Shown: positions 37,237 through 46,210 of the stretch, piece after piece
Layout of the letters: every line of letters starts with the position of its first letter
Numbering within the stretch: position 1 is the first letter of the stretch
Source: Candidatus Harpocratesius repetitus
Lineage (GTDB): Archaea > Asgardarchaeota > Lokiarchaeia > Sigyniarchaeales > Promethearchaeaceae
Assembly (NCBI GenBank): GCA_021498095.1
Contig: JAIZWK010000001.1
Span: 3,969,450-4,033,449, forward strand
DNA: 64,000 bases
Direction of reading: 5' to 3'
Translations under genes and position numbers: made by a program
Notes under the pieces: generated by a model
Told to the model about the DNA's origin: nothing
The model's input: the letters and a program-made list of their open reading frames with translations, nothing else
Database searches by the model: none

Positions 37237-37359
37237 TCACGGCAACCCATGTTGTTGAAAAAAAGAAAACAGCATTTTACCAATCGTTGTTTTGCCACAT
37301 CCGTCAATTCCTTCTAAGACTATGAATAATCCATGCCAAGATGATGCATTCATTTTCAT
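37237..37359 (-). pseudogene. tmk: 5' fragment of a thymidylate kinase gene
   Basis: Forty codons from ATG 37359 to a TGA at 37237 encode the start of a thymidylate kinase: GLFIVLEGIDGCGKTTIGKM, the strand and Walker A P-loop of that family, then FFQQHGLP. The conserved downstream parts (DR(Y/F) and the lid) are missing. A complete enzyme needs about 200 residues, so this is a truncated gene. The break lies about 210 bp from the 54-nt repeat and cassette copy 1, so insertion or deletion at this site probably destroyed it. Confidence 0.7.
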
Positions 37360-37568
37360 TATGTAGTAAAATACTATGCTTTAATTTTTTTAGGAACGTT
37401 CTATGAAAAATTAAAAATGAGAAGAAAGAGTTGGAAAGAATTGATGCCATTATCGAGAGGTATGTTAGGAGGAATTCGGAAAGAATTTTGAGCAAGTTGA
37501 CAAGGAATTTAGCCGCTTCTTGCTGTTAGGTGAATTTTCACTTTTTTTGCTATTCTATGTTATAGGAT
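37360..37568. other. Gene-remnant region before cassette copy 1
   Basis: About 210 bp with no intact gene. A plus-strand frame from about 37393 to 37530 reads KIKNEKKELERIDAIIERYV and then a basic stretch before a stop. It has the look of a broken coiled-coil gene. Nothing firmer can be said. Confidence 0.3.
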
Positions 37569-37622
37569 GGGTGGAGATCAATAATCTATCAAATCAAAAT
37601 CGTGTAATTCTTAAATAGGTAA
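37569..37622 (+). repeat. 54-nt conserved cassette leader, copy 1
   Basis: Identical at 53 of 54 positions to the reverse complement of 60999-61052. It starts GGGTGGAGATCA and ends TTAAATAGGTAA. The TTAAATAG near the end has the form of an archaeal TATA box. Within copy 1 the sequence AATAATCTATCAAA occurs at 37580-37593 and again at 37621-37634. The second copy sits exactly where the coding remnant of gene A begins, so deletion between short repeats may have removed the 5' part of A. Confidence 0.85.
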
Positions 37623-37633
37623 TAATCTATCAA

Positions 37634-38820
37634 AGCGCTCTACCCGACCCAATTATAATAATTGGTGCCAAAAAAACGTATTTATTGCAAATTTCATACA
37701 ATTCGGAAATGCTAAAAGTGAAATGATCGGTTCGGGAAGAGAAGTGCTGATTTTCGGAAGTATGGTCGGTCAAATTCAAAATGATGAGTCTCATACAATC
37801 AAATTCTTTCAACTCGGCACCCCGATTTCAGATGCCGTTAAAGACATTCTCCCCACCACGCCTTCGCCCTACTCCATGATAATTCCGCAGTTTTCCATGG
37901 ATTTGTGGGACCCGGTGAATGAAGAATATTATAAAACCAATAGACCCGATATAAATAATGGAATTGAGCGCTTCGTTATGGATTTTCTGGTATTTGAGAA
38001 TATACTGAACCTAATTGGAGCGGACGGCGGTGCGGTTAATTGGCGGTATCCCGGTATTTACGGCGTGGGAATGCACGGAGTAGAATATACTAATATCGAA
38101 TATTATACAGAAAAGGCGCGCAAGGTTTGGACTGCATTCCAGAACGGCTTATCCATGATAAATATATTTAATAATCAAAAAGGTATGGATAAATTTAATG
38201 ATATAATGAGAGATGATATTAAAGGGCTTCCTGAAAAAATGGTGCTGATTGAACTTGAAGATGCCCGTGCCTTTTTCAACCTCCGCAATCTTGCCGAATT
38301 TCAAGGCTCCAGCATCCGAGACTCCGAATCCGTGCTGGCAAAGTGGGTTTATGAGCAGTATACACTGCATTCATCCGAGCATGATTTGAAAGATTTAAAT
38401 TTAAAAAAGAAAAGATTTTACAACGATATCAAGTTATTGATGAAAACAAAAAGTGGTACTAGAAATTCATATATAGCCACATGGAACCGAATAGAAGGCA
38501 TCATCAAGGCCTTCGGCATAAAAGGTGAAACCATAACAATTAAAATAAGTAAGAAGAAATCAATTGAATACTTCGTTCCCACTTTAGATGAGAACGGCAA
38601 CATTCAATTTGACTCCCGACTCGACCGGTGGTATGCCCAGATAGAAAATCCCGTGAGCATCTTCAATTCAAATTCGCAGTTGTTGATGCTTCAGCAGTGC
38701 TTTGCATACTTTTTGAAGTACAAAAACGAGATGCGCTTGTACTACGAAGAGTATGCGGATGAAAGTGCCATGAACAATTGTGATGCATATTTGGATGCGA
38801 TTGAGGGATTTGTCGGATAA
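37634..38820 (+). pseudogene. Cassette gene A, copy 1: 5'-truncated and frameshifted
   Basis: Frame 2 from 37634 reads SALPDPIIIIGAKK; after the A7 run at 37670-37676 the frame changes to frame 1, which is open to 38820. The joined product aligns along its length with gene A of copy 2 (59035-60504). Shared blocks are LPDPxIIIGA, PQFxMDLWDP, PGIxGVGxHG, SxINIF, AFFxLRNLxE, VPxLDExGxIxF and MLQQxxxYxxxY. About 300 N-terminal residues present in copy 2 are missing. The longest single ORF begins at 37723. No known domain is recognised. Stretches such as 37820-37880 are richer in G+C than neighbouring genes, which suggests transfer from elsewhere. Confidence 0.75.
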
Positions 38821-38923
38821 AAAATAAGTTCGCCGAAGAGAAGGTTAATTTTTTAATATTGTTTTTTTAATATTTGTTAGGTAAAAAAATAAAACTAAAT
38901 GAAAAAAAAGTGGATGAGATGCA

Positions 38924-39838
38924 ATGCAGGGCGAAAATCCGAAATATGTGAGATACAGTCAAATTTATAACGATAAATTAGAATTGATATTGGTAAGGCA
39001 GGATTTTGATGTTAAAAAATGGAAAGATATAGATAAAGTGTATAAACTTCATGTTGGTTATTGTAATTTTCCCAATAATGAAGCAGATTTTTCCACCTTC
39101 ACCAACTGCCGAGAAATTGAAATATCTGGAGAAAATCAGCTGCGGGTGGTTAAATGGCCTCCGAAAATAGAATATATTCGTATTTCTAGATTTTCGAATA
39201 TTAAAATCCCCCTAAAGTGCGACCAATATCAATATTTGCGGAAATTCAGAACTCTAACTGCCGTTTTAGACGATTACAACATAGATTTTGCCCACTGCTA
39301 TCGACTGCGGGAAATTTCAATTGTTGAAGATTTTTATAATGAGTGTTATGAAAATATGTTCGATGGTGAAAAAATAACGCTGCCGCCCAAAAATGATGGA
39401 AAACACCGTATGAAGCAGGTTCCCATCAATTAGGCATTCAGCATTTCATTAGAAAAATTGGAATTATGGAGTTTGCGCGAAGTAAAGGAAATTCCGATTG
39501 AATTTACCCATAATCCTGAATTATGGATTAACATTTCAAATCTTCCTCACATCCCCCATATTTCCTTTCTACCGATTGAGTTCTGGGACTGCACACAGTT
39601 TGAAAACAGCGAAGCATTCATGTATGATTTTGATTCGTTCATCCATCCCCGAAAGCAGGAGAATATCGAGCGTTATAAGGAGTGGGAGAAGCTATTTTTT
39701 GAAGAATACGGGTTTGAAACCACATGGACCGCAGAGCGGATTAAATTTATGGATTACGCTTTAATTGCTGCGGAGCAAATTCCAGAAAAAGAACTGCGAG
39801 AGGAATATATAAGGTGGGCAAAAAAACTTTCGGCCTAA
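38924..39838 (+). pseudogene. Cassette gene B, copy 1: LRR-like protein interrupted by one amber codon
   Basis: A single frame from ATG 38924 to 39838, about 304 codons, interrupted only by TAG at 39431-39433. Copy 2 (57724-58941) has Trp at that position: QIPRNWAYCIPLEKLDL against QVPIN, stop, AFSISLEKLELW. A single G-to-A change explains it. The rest aligns well: leucine-rich-repeat-like lines such as WPPKIEYIRISRF and DQYQYLRKFRTL, then ISFLPIEFWDCT and a helical C-terminus. It lies 103 bp after gene A copy 1. Short protein pieces (169 and 126 residues) could still be made. Confidence 0.75.
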
Positions 39839-39879
39839 GTTTAAATTAAAAAGCGGTTATGAATTGATAATATAAAGAT

Positions 39880-40013
39880 TTTAAATAAATTTCGAGTGGT
39901 TTGTGGCTTAACTATATAAGGGGGGAATTTACGATTAAAGTAAGCAAATTTTCTCACCACAGGCACTTTTGACTTGATATAATATGCCCGTTTAAATTAA
40001 TTTCGAGTAATTT
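39880..40013. promoter_or_regulatory. Direct repeat pair upstream of TFB
   Basis: A 23-nt element, TTTAAATxAATTTCGAGTxx followed by TTT, occurs at 39880-39902 and 39991-40013 with three differences, 111 bp apart. A TATA-like CTATATAAG lies at about 39908 and GATATAATAT at about 39977. This is the only leader of the TFB gene, so the repeats may be control sites or part of the edge of cassette copy 1. Confidence 0.4.
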
Positions 40014-40065
40014 CATTCGAAATGCTTGCAAGAAATTCCTATCTATCAGGGGGAGTAGACCAATC

Positions 40066-41001
40066 ATTAAACCATATCAGTACCAAGAGTATGATGAAGA
40101 ACCATGCTGTGGTAATCCTCATATAATCTTGAATCGTGAGAGCCAGTATGTCTGTATGAACTGTGGGATGGTAATTGCACCCAATCTTATTAATGCTGAA
40201 AGACGCGCTTATAATGCGGATGAAATTAGTTCAAGAAGAAGAACCGAACCACTATGGAGATGTTTTGGTAATAGAACTGTAATTGGTCAATATAACACAG
40301 ATTCTAGAGGTCGACATCTCCATCCAGAAAAAAGAGCATTATTCTCTCGGTTGAACAAAATTCAAGGGTCGTTGATTAATTCTTTAGAGCGAAACTATTG
40401 GGAAGCTAAACCGAAATTACACCACATTGCTACACGCTTAGATATTCCCGACTTTATTCAAGAGACCGCTTGGAATATTTACAAATTATCTGCAAAGAAA
40501 AAACTAACAATGGGAAGAAGTATTGAGGCATTTATTGGAGCGTCAATGTACGCAGCAATAAGAGTACATGAATACCCGCGTTTGATGGAAGAAGTGGTTG
40601 AATGTTCAATTTTACCTCTACGCACAATTCATAAAGCTTTAGCACTTATTGTGAGAAGAGTCTTACCTGATTTAGGCCTTAGATATAGTCCTATTTCCAG
40701 TAATAGATTAATCTATCGCTTTGGTAATGAATTACATTTATCGATGCCAATTCAGCAGAAAGCAACTCGATTACTTTTTATTGCTAAACGATCAGGAATG
40801 TCGCGTATTGGAAAAGATCCAAAAGGAATTGCGGCTGCGGTTCTTTATTTAGCCGCAAAAGATACTGAAGAAAAACGAACACAGAGGAATATTGCCTCAA
40901 TTGCAAGAATAACGGAAGTAACTTTGAGAACAAGAGCCAAACAAATTTGGAAGTATACGACTAGATTTGCTCGGATTTCTGCACAAATAATACCCAACTA
41001 A
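40066..41001 (+). CDS. tfb: Transcription initiation factor B (TFIIB homologue), non-AUG start likely
   Basis: About 312 residues. The zinc ribbon is CCGN (around 40099) with VCMNCGMVI about 20 residues later. A B-linker/reader region (ISSRRRTEPLWRCFG, HLHPEKRALFSRLNKIQ) and two cyclin folds follow: ETAWNIYKLSAKKKLTMGRS with FIGASMYAAIRVHE, and IAAAVLYLAAKD with RNIASIARITEVTLRTRAKQ. It recruits RNA polymerase to TBP-bound promoters. A TTG at 40129 would delete the first Cys pair. The frame is open upstream to 39973 but has no ATG, GTG or TTG. AGGGGGAG at 40048-40055 points to ATC 40063 or ATT 40066 as start. Confidence 0.85.
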   Translation: MKPYQYQEYDEEPCCGNPHIILNRESQYVCMNCGMVIAPNLINAERRAYNADEISSRRRTEPLWRCFGNRTVIGQYNTDSRGRHLHPEKRALFSRLNKIQGSLINSLERNYWEAKPKLHHIATRLDIPDFIQETAWNIYKLSAKKKLTMGRSIEAFIGASMYAAIRVHEYPRLMEEVVECSILPLRTIHKALALIVRRVLPDLGLRYSPISSNRLIYRFGNELHLSMPIQQKATRLLFIAKRSGMSRIGKDPKGIAAAVLYLAAKDTEEKRTQRNIASIARITEVTLRTRAKQIWKYTTRFARISAQIIPN

Positions 41002-41197
41002 CAAATCAAATTAATGGATGAAAATTTTTTTGTAAATTGGATAAAAAAATATTATTTTACTTTTTTTTCTATTATTGTACATTTTTAGGATGTCTCTTCT
41101 TTTTACTAATAGAGAAAAATACTTCATAACTTGAAAATCATGGAAGATCGACATAACATGCTGAAATAAAACCTAAAAATTGTTAAAATATTTTATT

Positions 41198-42331
41198 ATG
41201 GAATCTGTTCAAGTTATAAAGCATCCTATAATTCGGAGATCCTATAGACCTATGATTCGATTAGACACACGATTAATTAGCAAACATAAGTTTTCCCAAG
41301 TAATTCGTTGCCTTGCAGTGGGAACGGCTAAAGAAATGCCAATAATTGCAGTAGGATCCCAAGATAAATATTTATATCTACTAAATGAAAATTTGAAAGA
41401 ACTTCAAAAAATAAAATTTGATAAATGGGTGCGATGCGTTGCTTTAGGAGATTTACTTGGAGATGGATGTGATGAATTAGTTGTAGGTGGAGGAGACAAA
41501 TCTCTCCACATTTACAAATTTTTGGATTCAGATGGGAAATTTCATGAATTATATTCTTATGAATTCGATCATTTTGTCAATACATGCGAAATTGCAGATA
41601 TTACTGGAGATGGAGAATTAGAAATTATTGTGGGTTCATGGGATCAGACAATTCATGCATTAAAACTTTTTCCAGAACGTTTATCAATATTATGGGTCAG
41701 AAAATTAGAAAAACGAGTAAACATAATTAAAGTAGCAGATATTAATAAAGATGGCAAAAATGAAATCTTAGTTTTGTTCAAAGAAGGGAGTTTAGGAGTC
41801 TTCTCTTTTGATATATGCAAACCTTTATGGCTCTTTAAGACAAATAAGGAATTACTTACAGTTGATGTTGGCCCGCTTGATGAGAAAGGAATAAATTATA
41901 TTGTTACTGGAGGAAATGGTAAGGTTTTGTATATTATAGATCCTAATGGAAATCTAATTCATAAAGAAGAGTTTAAAGACAGGATAACTGCATTAATCCT
42001 TGGTGATATTGATGGAGATGAAAATAATGATATGATTTTAGGTGAAGGCGATATAGCACTTAAAGCATTTAAGTTTTCGGGAAAATCTCCTGCCTTCTTT
42101 GAGATGAAATGGAACTACAGAATCCATCATACATTGAATTGCTTATTATTAAATGATTTTAACAAAGATCAAAAAAGAGAACTGATTTTTGGAGGATATA
42201 ATAAAACTATTACCGCAATTCAAGATACTGAATACGGAATGGTCGAACCAATATACAAAAAGAATTTTCTTTCAGAAAACGAATCTATAAAAGCGGACGA
42301 ATCAGAAAATGAGCCAAATCAAATAAAATAG
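41198..42331 (+). CDS. FG-GAP/WD-like beta-propeller protein
   Basis: About 377 residues from ATG 41198 (TTG 41180 also opens the frame). Repeating blades each contain an acidic loop and a strand pair: LGDLLGDGCDELVVGGGDKS, ADITGDGELEIIVGSWDQ, ADINKDGKNEILVLFKEG, GDIDGDENNDMILGEGD, NDFNKDQKRELIFGGYNK. These DxxGDGxxE loops resemble Ca2+-binding FG-GAP repeats; about six or seven blades are visible, enough for a closed propeller. No signal peptide, so cytosolic. It resembles the ITFG2/BBS-type intracellular propellers in layout; that relation is speculative. The acidic C-terminus is disordered. Confidence 0.7.
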   Translation: MESVQVIKHPIIRRSYRPMIRLDTRLISKHKFSQVIRCLAVGTAKEMPIIAVGSQDKYLYLLNENLKELQKIKFDKWVRCVALGDLLGDGCDELVVGGGDKSLHIYKFLDSDGKFHELYSYEFDHFVNTCEIADITGDGELEIIVGSWDQTIHALKLFPERLSILWVRKLEKRVNIIKVADINKDGKNEILVLFKEGSLGVFSFDICKPLWLFKTNKELLTVDVGPLDEKGINYIVTGGNGKVLYIIDPNGNLIHKEEFKDRITALILGDIDGDENNDMILGEGDIALKAFKFSGKSPAFFEMKWNYRIHHTLNCLLLNDFNKDQKRELIFGGYNKTITAIQDTEYGMVEPIYKKNFLSENESIKADESENEPNQIK

Positions 42332-42394
42332 GCATAATTTAGTTGAAAAAAAACACATGTGGAAAAAAATGATTTAAATTTTAGTAGAGATTTT

Positions 42395-43567
42395 TTACTT
42401 TCTTCTTTTCCTTCTAATTATCACAATTAAAGCTAAAAATCCAATTAATAAGGCGAAAATACCCACACTAACAGAAATAAAGAAATAATCAGGCTCAATT
42501 ACGCCAAATTCCAAAAGTGCCAAGGGTTTATTTGTTGATATTGATGAAAAATATGGATAGGCTTTTGCCATCAAATTTGAAAAAGATTCCCAATGATCAA
42601 AGCGATCTAATGCACCATAAATGCTGATTCCAATCCAATCAATGTAATCATCTCCAGGATAATACACACTCATGTTTGTACAAGGATCATCAACTTCAAA
42701 ATAATCATCAACATGAAAGACCCATGTAATATCAGTGGCGTTTTCTTCCCGAAATAAGTCAATAATATGCCGATAAGCAGCTTTGAAAAGTTCTGGTCCA
42801 GTATTGCAGCCACCATTCCATTTAGCATTCCATGCAAACCAGTCTCCATTAACTTCAGTGCCAAATTCAATAATTAGTGGATTTTCTATAGATTTTGCAT
42901 CATTAGCCCAAACTCTCAGATCACTATCATACATTCCATCAACGATTTTCTGCAAAGAATACACAGGATCAGGAGTTGGACGATCATAAGAACTAATTGG
43001 AAACATACGAATAAAGGGGATAATACCTAAATTATGAATAACATCCACTGCTTCGGCTGGAAACTCAATATGTTCCATCCATGGGTTAGTAAAATATGCC
43101 CATACTATTTTTTTTCCTACTAATTCTTGGAAATCAGTGATGGCATTTGCGGTAATACTATCTTCTGAATCATTGAAATCAGGATATGCGCTATGATAAA
43201 TCCCTTCAGAATTTGGAATTAGTTTTACTCCGTTTGATGTATTTTCCCACTTTGCTTCAGTGCCAAATTTTTCATCAGAAATTCCAATTTTATAAGCAGT
43301 AGTGGCTTCAATAGATGAATCAAGTCGGACTTTAGATTCCCCAACCAACCCCCCATTATCCCAATTTTCATGCCAATAACTAATTGCTTTTATCCGATTA
43401 TAACTTTGATTATTAAGTGTGTTAAATGCATCTTCAATCCAAAGTGCTTTTTTATTTTTAAAATCTCTATCTTCTTCACTAGAAGCACCAAAATTAAAAC
43501 TTTGATTTATTACGAATCCTGAAAGAAGAAATATCAGCAATATTTTTGAGATTGTTGTTGTTTTCAT
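42395..43567 (-). CDS. Secreted, membrane-anchored GH26-like glycosidase with permuted domain order
   Basis: A 390-residue protein: signal peptide (ISKILLIFLLSGFVIN), catalytic region, and a C-terminal anchor (VGIFALLIGFLALIVIIRRK). The glycoside hydrolase 26 (ManB2/beta-mannanase-like) motifs are clear: IVWAYFTNPW, IIEFGTEVNGDWFAWN with the acid/base Glu, WVFHVDDY, YPGDDYIDWIGISIYG and LALLEFGV with the nucleophile Glu. In ordinary GH26 proteins LEFGV is followed by a final helix and strand (KAxWIxDAF, IKAISYWHE, RLDSSIEATTAY). Here those pieces lie at residues about 40-95, before the first strand, and the protein goes directly from LEFGV to the anchor. Substrate probably a mannan or related surface polysaccharide. 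Confidence 0.75.
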   Translation of the reverse strand: MKTTTISKILLIFLLSGFVINQSFNFGASSEEDRDFKNKKALWIEDAFNTLNNQSYNRIKAISYWHENWDNGGLVGESKVRLDSSIEATTAYKIGISDEKFGTEAKWENTSNGVKLIPNSEGIYHSAYPDFNDSEDSITANAITDFQELVGKKIVWAYFTNPWMEHIEFPAEAVDVIHNLGIIPFIRMFPISSYDRPTPDPVYSLQKIVDGMYDSDLRVWANDAKSIENPLIIEFGTEVNGDWFAWNAKWNGGCNTGPELFKAAYRHIIDLFREENATDITWVFHVDDYFEVDDPCTNMSVYYPGDDYIDWIGISIYGALDRFDHWESFSNLMAKAYPYFSSISTNKPLALLEFGVIEPDYFFISVSVGIFALLIGFLALIVIIRRKRRK

Positions 43568-43777
43568 CTTTAATTTCTCTTATTTATAGTTGTTTAATAA
43601 TTTATAAGGGAGCAATTATATCAGTGCCGAATTTTATTAAGATTGAAGACCTTTCAACATAATTTTTTTTTGAACGAGTGTGATCAGTAAATAATTGCCA
43701 TATATTAAAGATTAGTTAAATTTATGAATAAAAATAAAAAATAAAAAATAATTTCTGTTGAAAATACGGAAATTTGT

Positions 43778-46060
43778 TTAAAGAGAAAATTGGGCTTCGC
43801 TGGCTTTGTAATCTTCACCAGTTCCAGTAATTTTATATCGAATTTCTACGGTATCACCAGCAGCAATTTCTTCAATTACCCAAACCAACATATCTTTCTT
43901 TTCTAAACTTTTCACTTCAGCGGGTTCTTCACTATAATCTCCATATTCAAAATTATCCGGAACAACATCACGCAATTCGATATTAGTTAAAACATTTTCA
44001 CCGGTATTAGTTAAGCGTAATACAATTTCGTATTCACCTTCACTGGCCAAAGCAGAGATACGCTTGCCTTTGCGAATCTTTTTCCGTTCGTGAACTACTG
44101 GAATTGTAATAGCTTCAGGAATAATTTCAATTTGAGCTCCTGCAGGATATGTATTACCTAAATACCTCACATTAGAAACGAATTCGGTATCACGTGGAGG
44201 TTTATCAGCGATAATTGTATATTTCGCTTTTATTATCATTCCAGGTAAGAACATTCCAAAAGCGCTATCCCGTAATTCGGTTAAGGAGATTTTTACCAAG
44301 TGTTCTGAATCAGAAGTTTCTGTAGCAGGTTCTATTTCTATAAAGGATGGATCAACAGTGATTTGTTCACCTAAATCTTCCCAATCAATTTCTTCTTCTT
44401 CATCTAATCCCTCGTGATTGTAATCTTCAGGAGGTCTAACAATAAAAAGTTCAATTTCTTCTGGTTTTGGAGGAATATACCCACTTTGGATGCGGTCTTC
44501 AATTAATAATTCATTTAAATCGGCACCACCGGTATTCTTTACTTGATGAAGAACTTCAAATGTATTTTGCTGGAATGACGCAATAGAACTTATCGAATAA
44601 CTTAATTTTCCATCCATCATTGCAACAGCTAATTCAAGATCATCAATAGTTATAGAACCCATGGTAGATATTTTATGATCGCTAACGAGGAAAAATTCAA
44701 CCGTTTTATAGAACTTTGGTTCTTCTCCATTTTCAGTTTCTGTTTCCCATTCTACAGATTCCCATCGCGCACCAGAAGCAATTGGAGGAATTTCCCCAGG
44801 ATCAATATCAAGCACTTTTTCATTATTTGCAACATTTACAATGTCTAAATTCACTAATTGCATCTGAAAATCAGATTCGTTTTCAAAAATAACTCTACAA
44901 TCGTATTTATCAGGATTTGAATCTTGTTGAAAAATTTCCATACCAACGAAGTTATCACTGTATGCATCAAATTTATCAATTTGTATACCAGTTAAGGCTT
45001 TTGTGGCAAAATATTCAACAAAGACCTTTCCTGTATTTATTTTTTCTTCAGCAGAATGAACTTCAATTGACATATTTAATTTCAAACTTACTTCAGAACC
45101 AGCTTTAATACTGTCTATTGTCCAAACCACAAAATTATCAATATCTGTTTCTGCTTGACCATGTGAAGTTTCTACAATGTCAATATTCATATATCCTTCT
45201 GGAATCTCTTTTTTAATTTTAATATCGTTTAAATCATAATCAGTAGTATTTTTAGCCGTTATCTTAAAGAGAATTCTGTTTGCATCACCTGGTGCTAAAG
45301 AATAGGTTTCTACAGATTCGTCATTTTGGGTTGAAATAAATTCAGTAATTTTCAACGCCGGTTCTTCAAATTCTTCGATTTCATATTCAATTTCATATTC
45401 TTTTCCTGGTTCCAAACTTTTTATCGAAACAGTTTCATCAATTGAAGCAGATTTCTCTTTTTTAAAGGAAACATCAATATCCCAAATCTTATTTATCGAA
45501 GACGGATTAATTACTTTGAACAATCCGCTTGTTTTCCGATCTTCTTCAATATCTGTTTCACCATTAAATTCAAAATGAGTCTCAACTTTTTCAATGATTT
45601 CTAAGGGAACTAACTCTCCTACAGCACCTTTTGGTCCTAAAATAATCTCTCCTTCTTTATTTCCTGTTGCTTTATCATGAGTATAGATTTTTCCAGTTCC
45701 AGAATCTTTTTGATATTCAATTTCTCGTTTTCCGCCTTCAGATTTCATTTTTTCTGCCTCAGCACGTTCCATTTCTTCACTTGCATCAAAACCCATTCTA
45801 GTTCCAGATCCCATTTGTTCAGAACTTGATTGAACTTGCTCAAAGAATTTCATTAGCGGATTGTAATCTTTCTTTCCTATTTTTACATCTTTTCCACTTT
45901 TCTTAATTGCATCTTCAATCACCTTTTTTGGTAAATTTGAGGATGCAAGATTCCCAAACATTGCAAAAAATTGATCTGAAGTAACTGAAAAATCACATTT
46001 TAATATTTTTTTATCCAGAACAACTTTTCCTACATTTTTTATATTGTATTTATCTGCCAT
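43778..46060 (-). CDS. Large multi-domain beta-sandwich protein (DUF11/CARDB-like) without signal peptide
   Basis: A 760-residue protein starting at ATG 46060 with a nearby GGAG. After about 170 residues of helical and Gly-rich sequence come several repeated beta-sandwich units. Their typical lines are ITAKNTTDYDLNDIKIKKEI, VKNTGGADLNELLIEDRI and LRLTNTGENVLTNIELRDV, each followed by VVWTIDSIKAGSEV-type strands. This is the DUF11/CARDB pattern seen in archaeal surface proteins. However there is no signal peptide, transmembrane helix or lipobox, so the protein looks intracellular. The function is unknown. Confidence 0.6.
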   Translation of the reverse strand: MADKYNIKNVGKVVLDKKILKCDFSVTSDQFFAMFGNLASSNLPKKVIEDAIKKSGKDVKIGKKDYNPLMKFFEQVQSSSEQMGSGTRMGFDASEEMERAEAEKMKSEGGKREIEYQKDSGTGKIYTHDKATGNKEGEIILGPKGAVGELVPLEIIEKVETHFEFNGETDIEEDRKTSGLFKVINPSSINKIWDIDVSFKKEKSASIDETVSIKSLEPGKEYEIEYEIEEFEEPALKITEFISTQNDESVETYSLAPGDANRILFKITAKNTTDYDLNDIKIKKEIPEGYMNIDIVETSHGQAETDIDNFVVWTIDSIKAGSEVSLKLNMSIEVHSAEEKINTGKVFVEYFATKALTGIQIDKFDAYSDNFVGMEIFQQDSNPDKYDCRVIFENESDFQMQLVNLDIVNVANNEKVLDIDPGEIPPIASGARWESVEWETETENGEEPKFYKTVEFFLVSDHKISTMGSITIDDLELAVAMMDGKLSYSISSIASFQQNTFEVLHQVKNTGGADLNELLIEDRIQSGYIPPKPEEIELFIVRPPEDYNHEGLDEEEEIDWEDLGEQITVDPSFIEIEPATETSDSEHLVKISLTELRDSAFGMFLPGMIIKAKYTIIADKPPRDTEFVSNVRYLGNTYPAGAQIEIIPEAITIPVVHERKKIRKGKRISALASEGEYEIVLRLTNTGENVLTNIELRDVVPDNFEYGDYSEEPAEVKSLEKKDMLVWVIEEIAAGDTVEIRYKITGTGEDYKASEAQFSL

Positions 46061-46210
46061 GGTTATTTCTCCATTGAAAAATTAACTTTGCATTGGTTAA
46101 TAATTGTGTCGTGGTATTAAATAAAAATTTCCTTTCAAAACGGAACATTTTCGTTGATTTTAATTTTAAATTAGATGTAATCAGACTCAAAATAATTACT
46201 TTTATAATAC

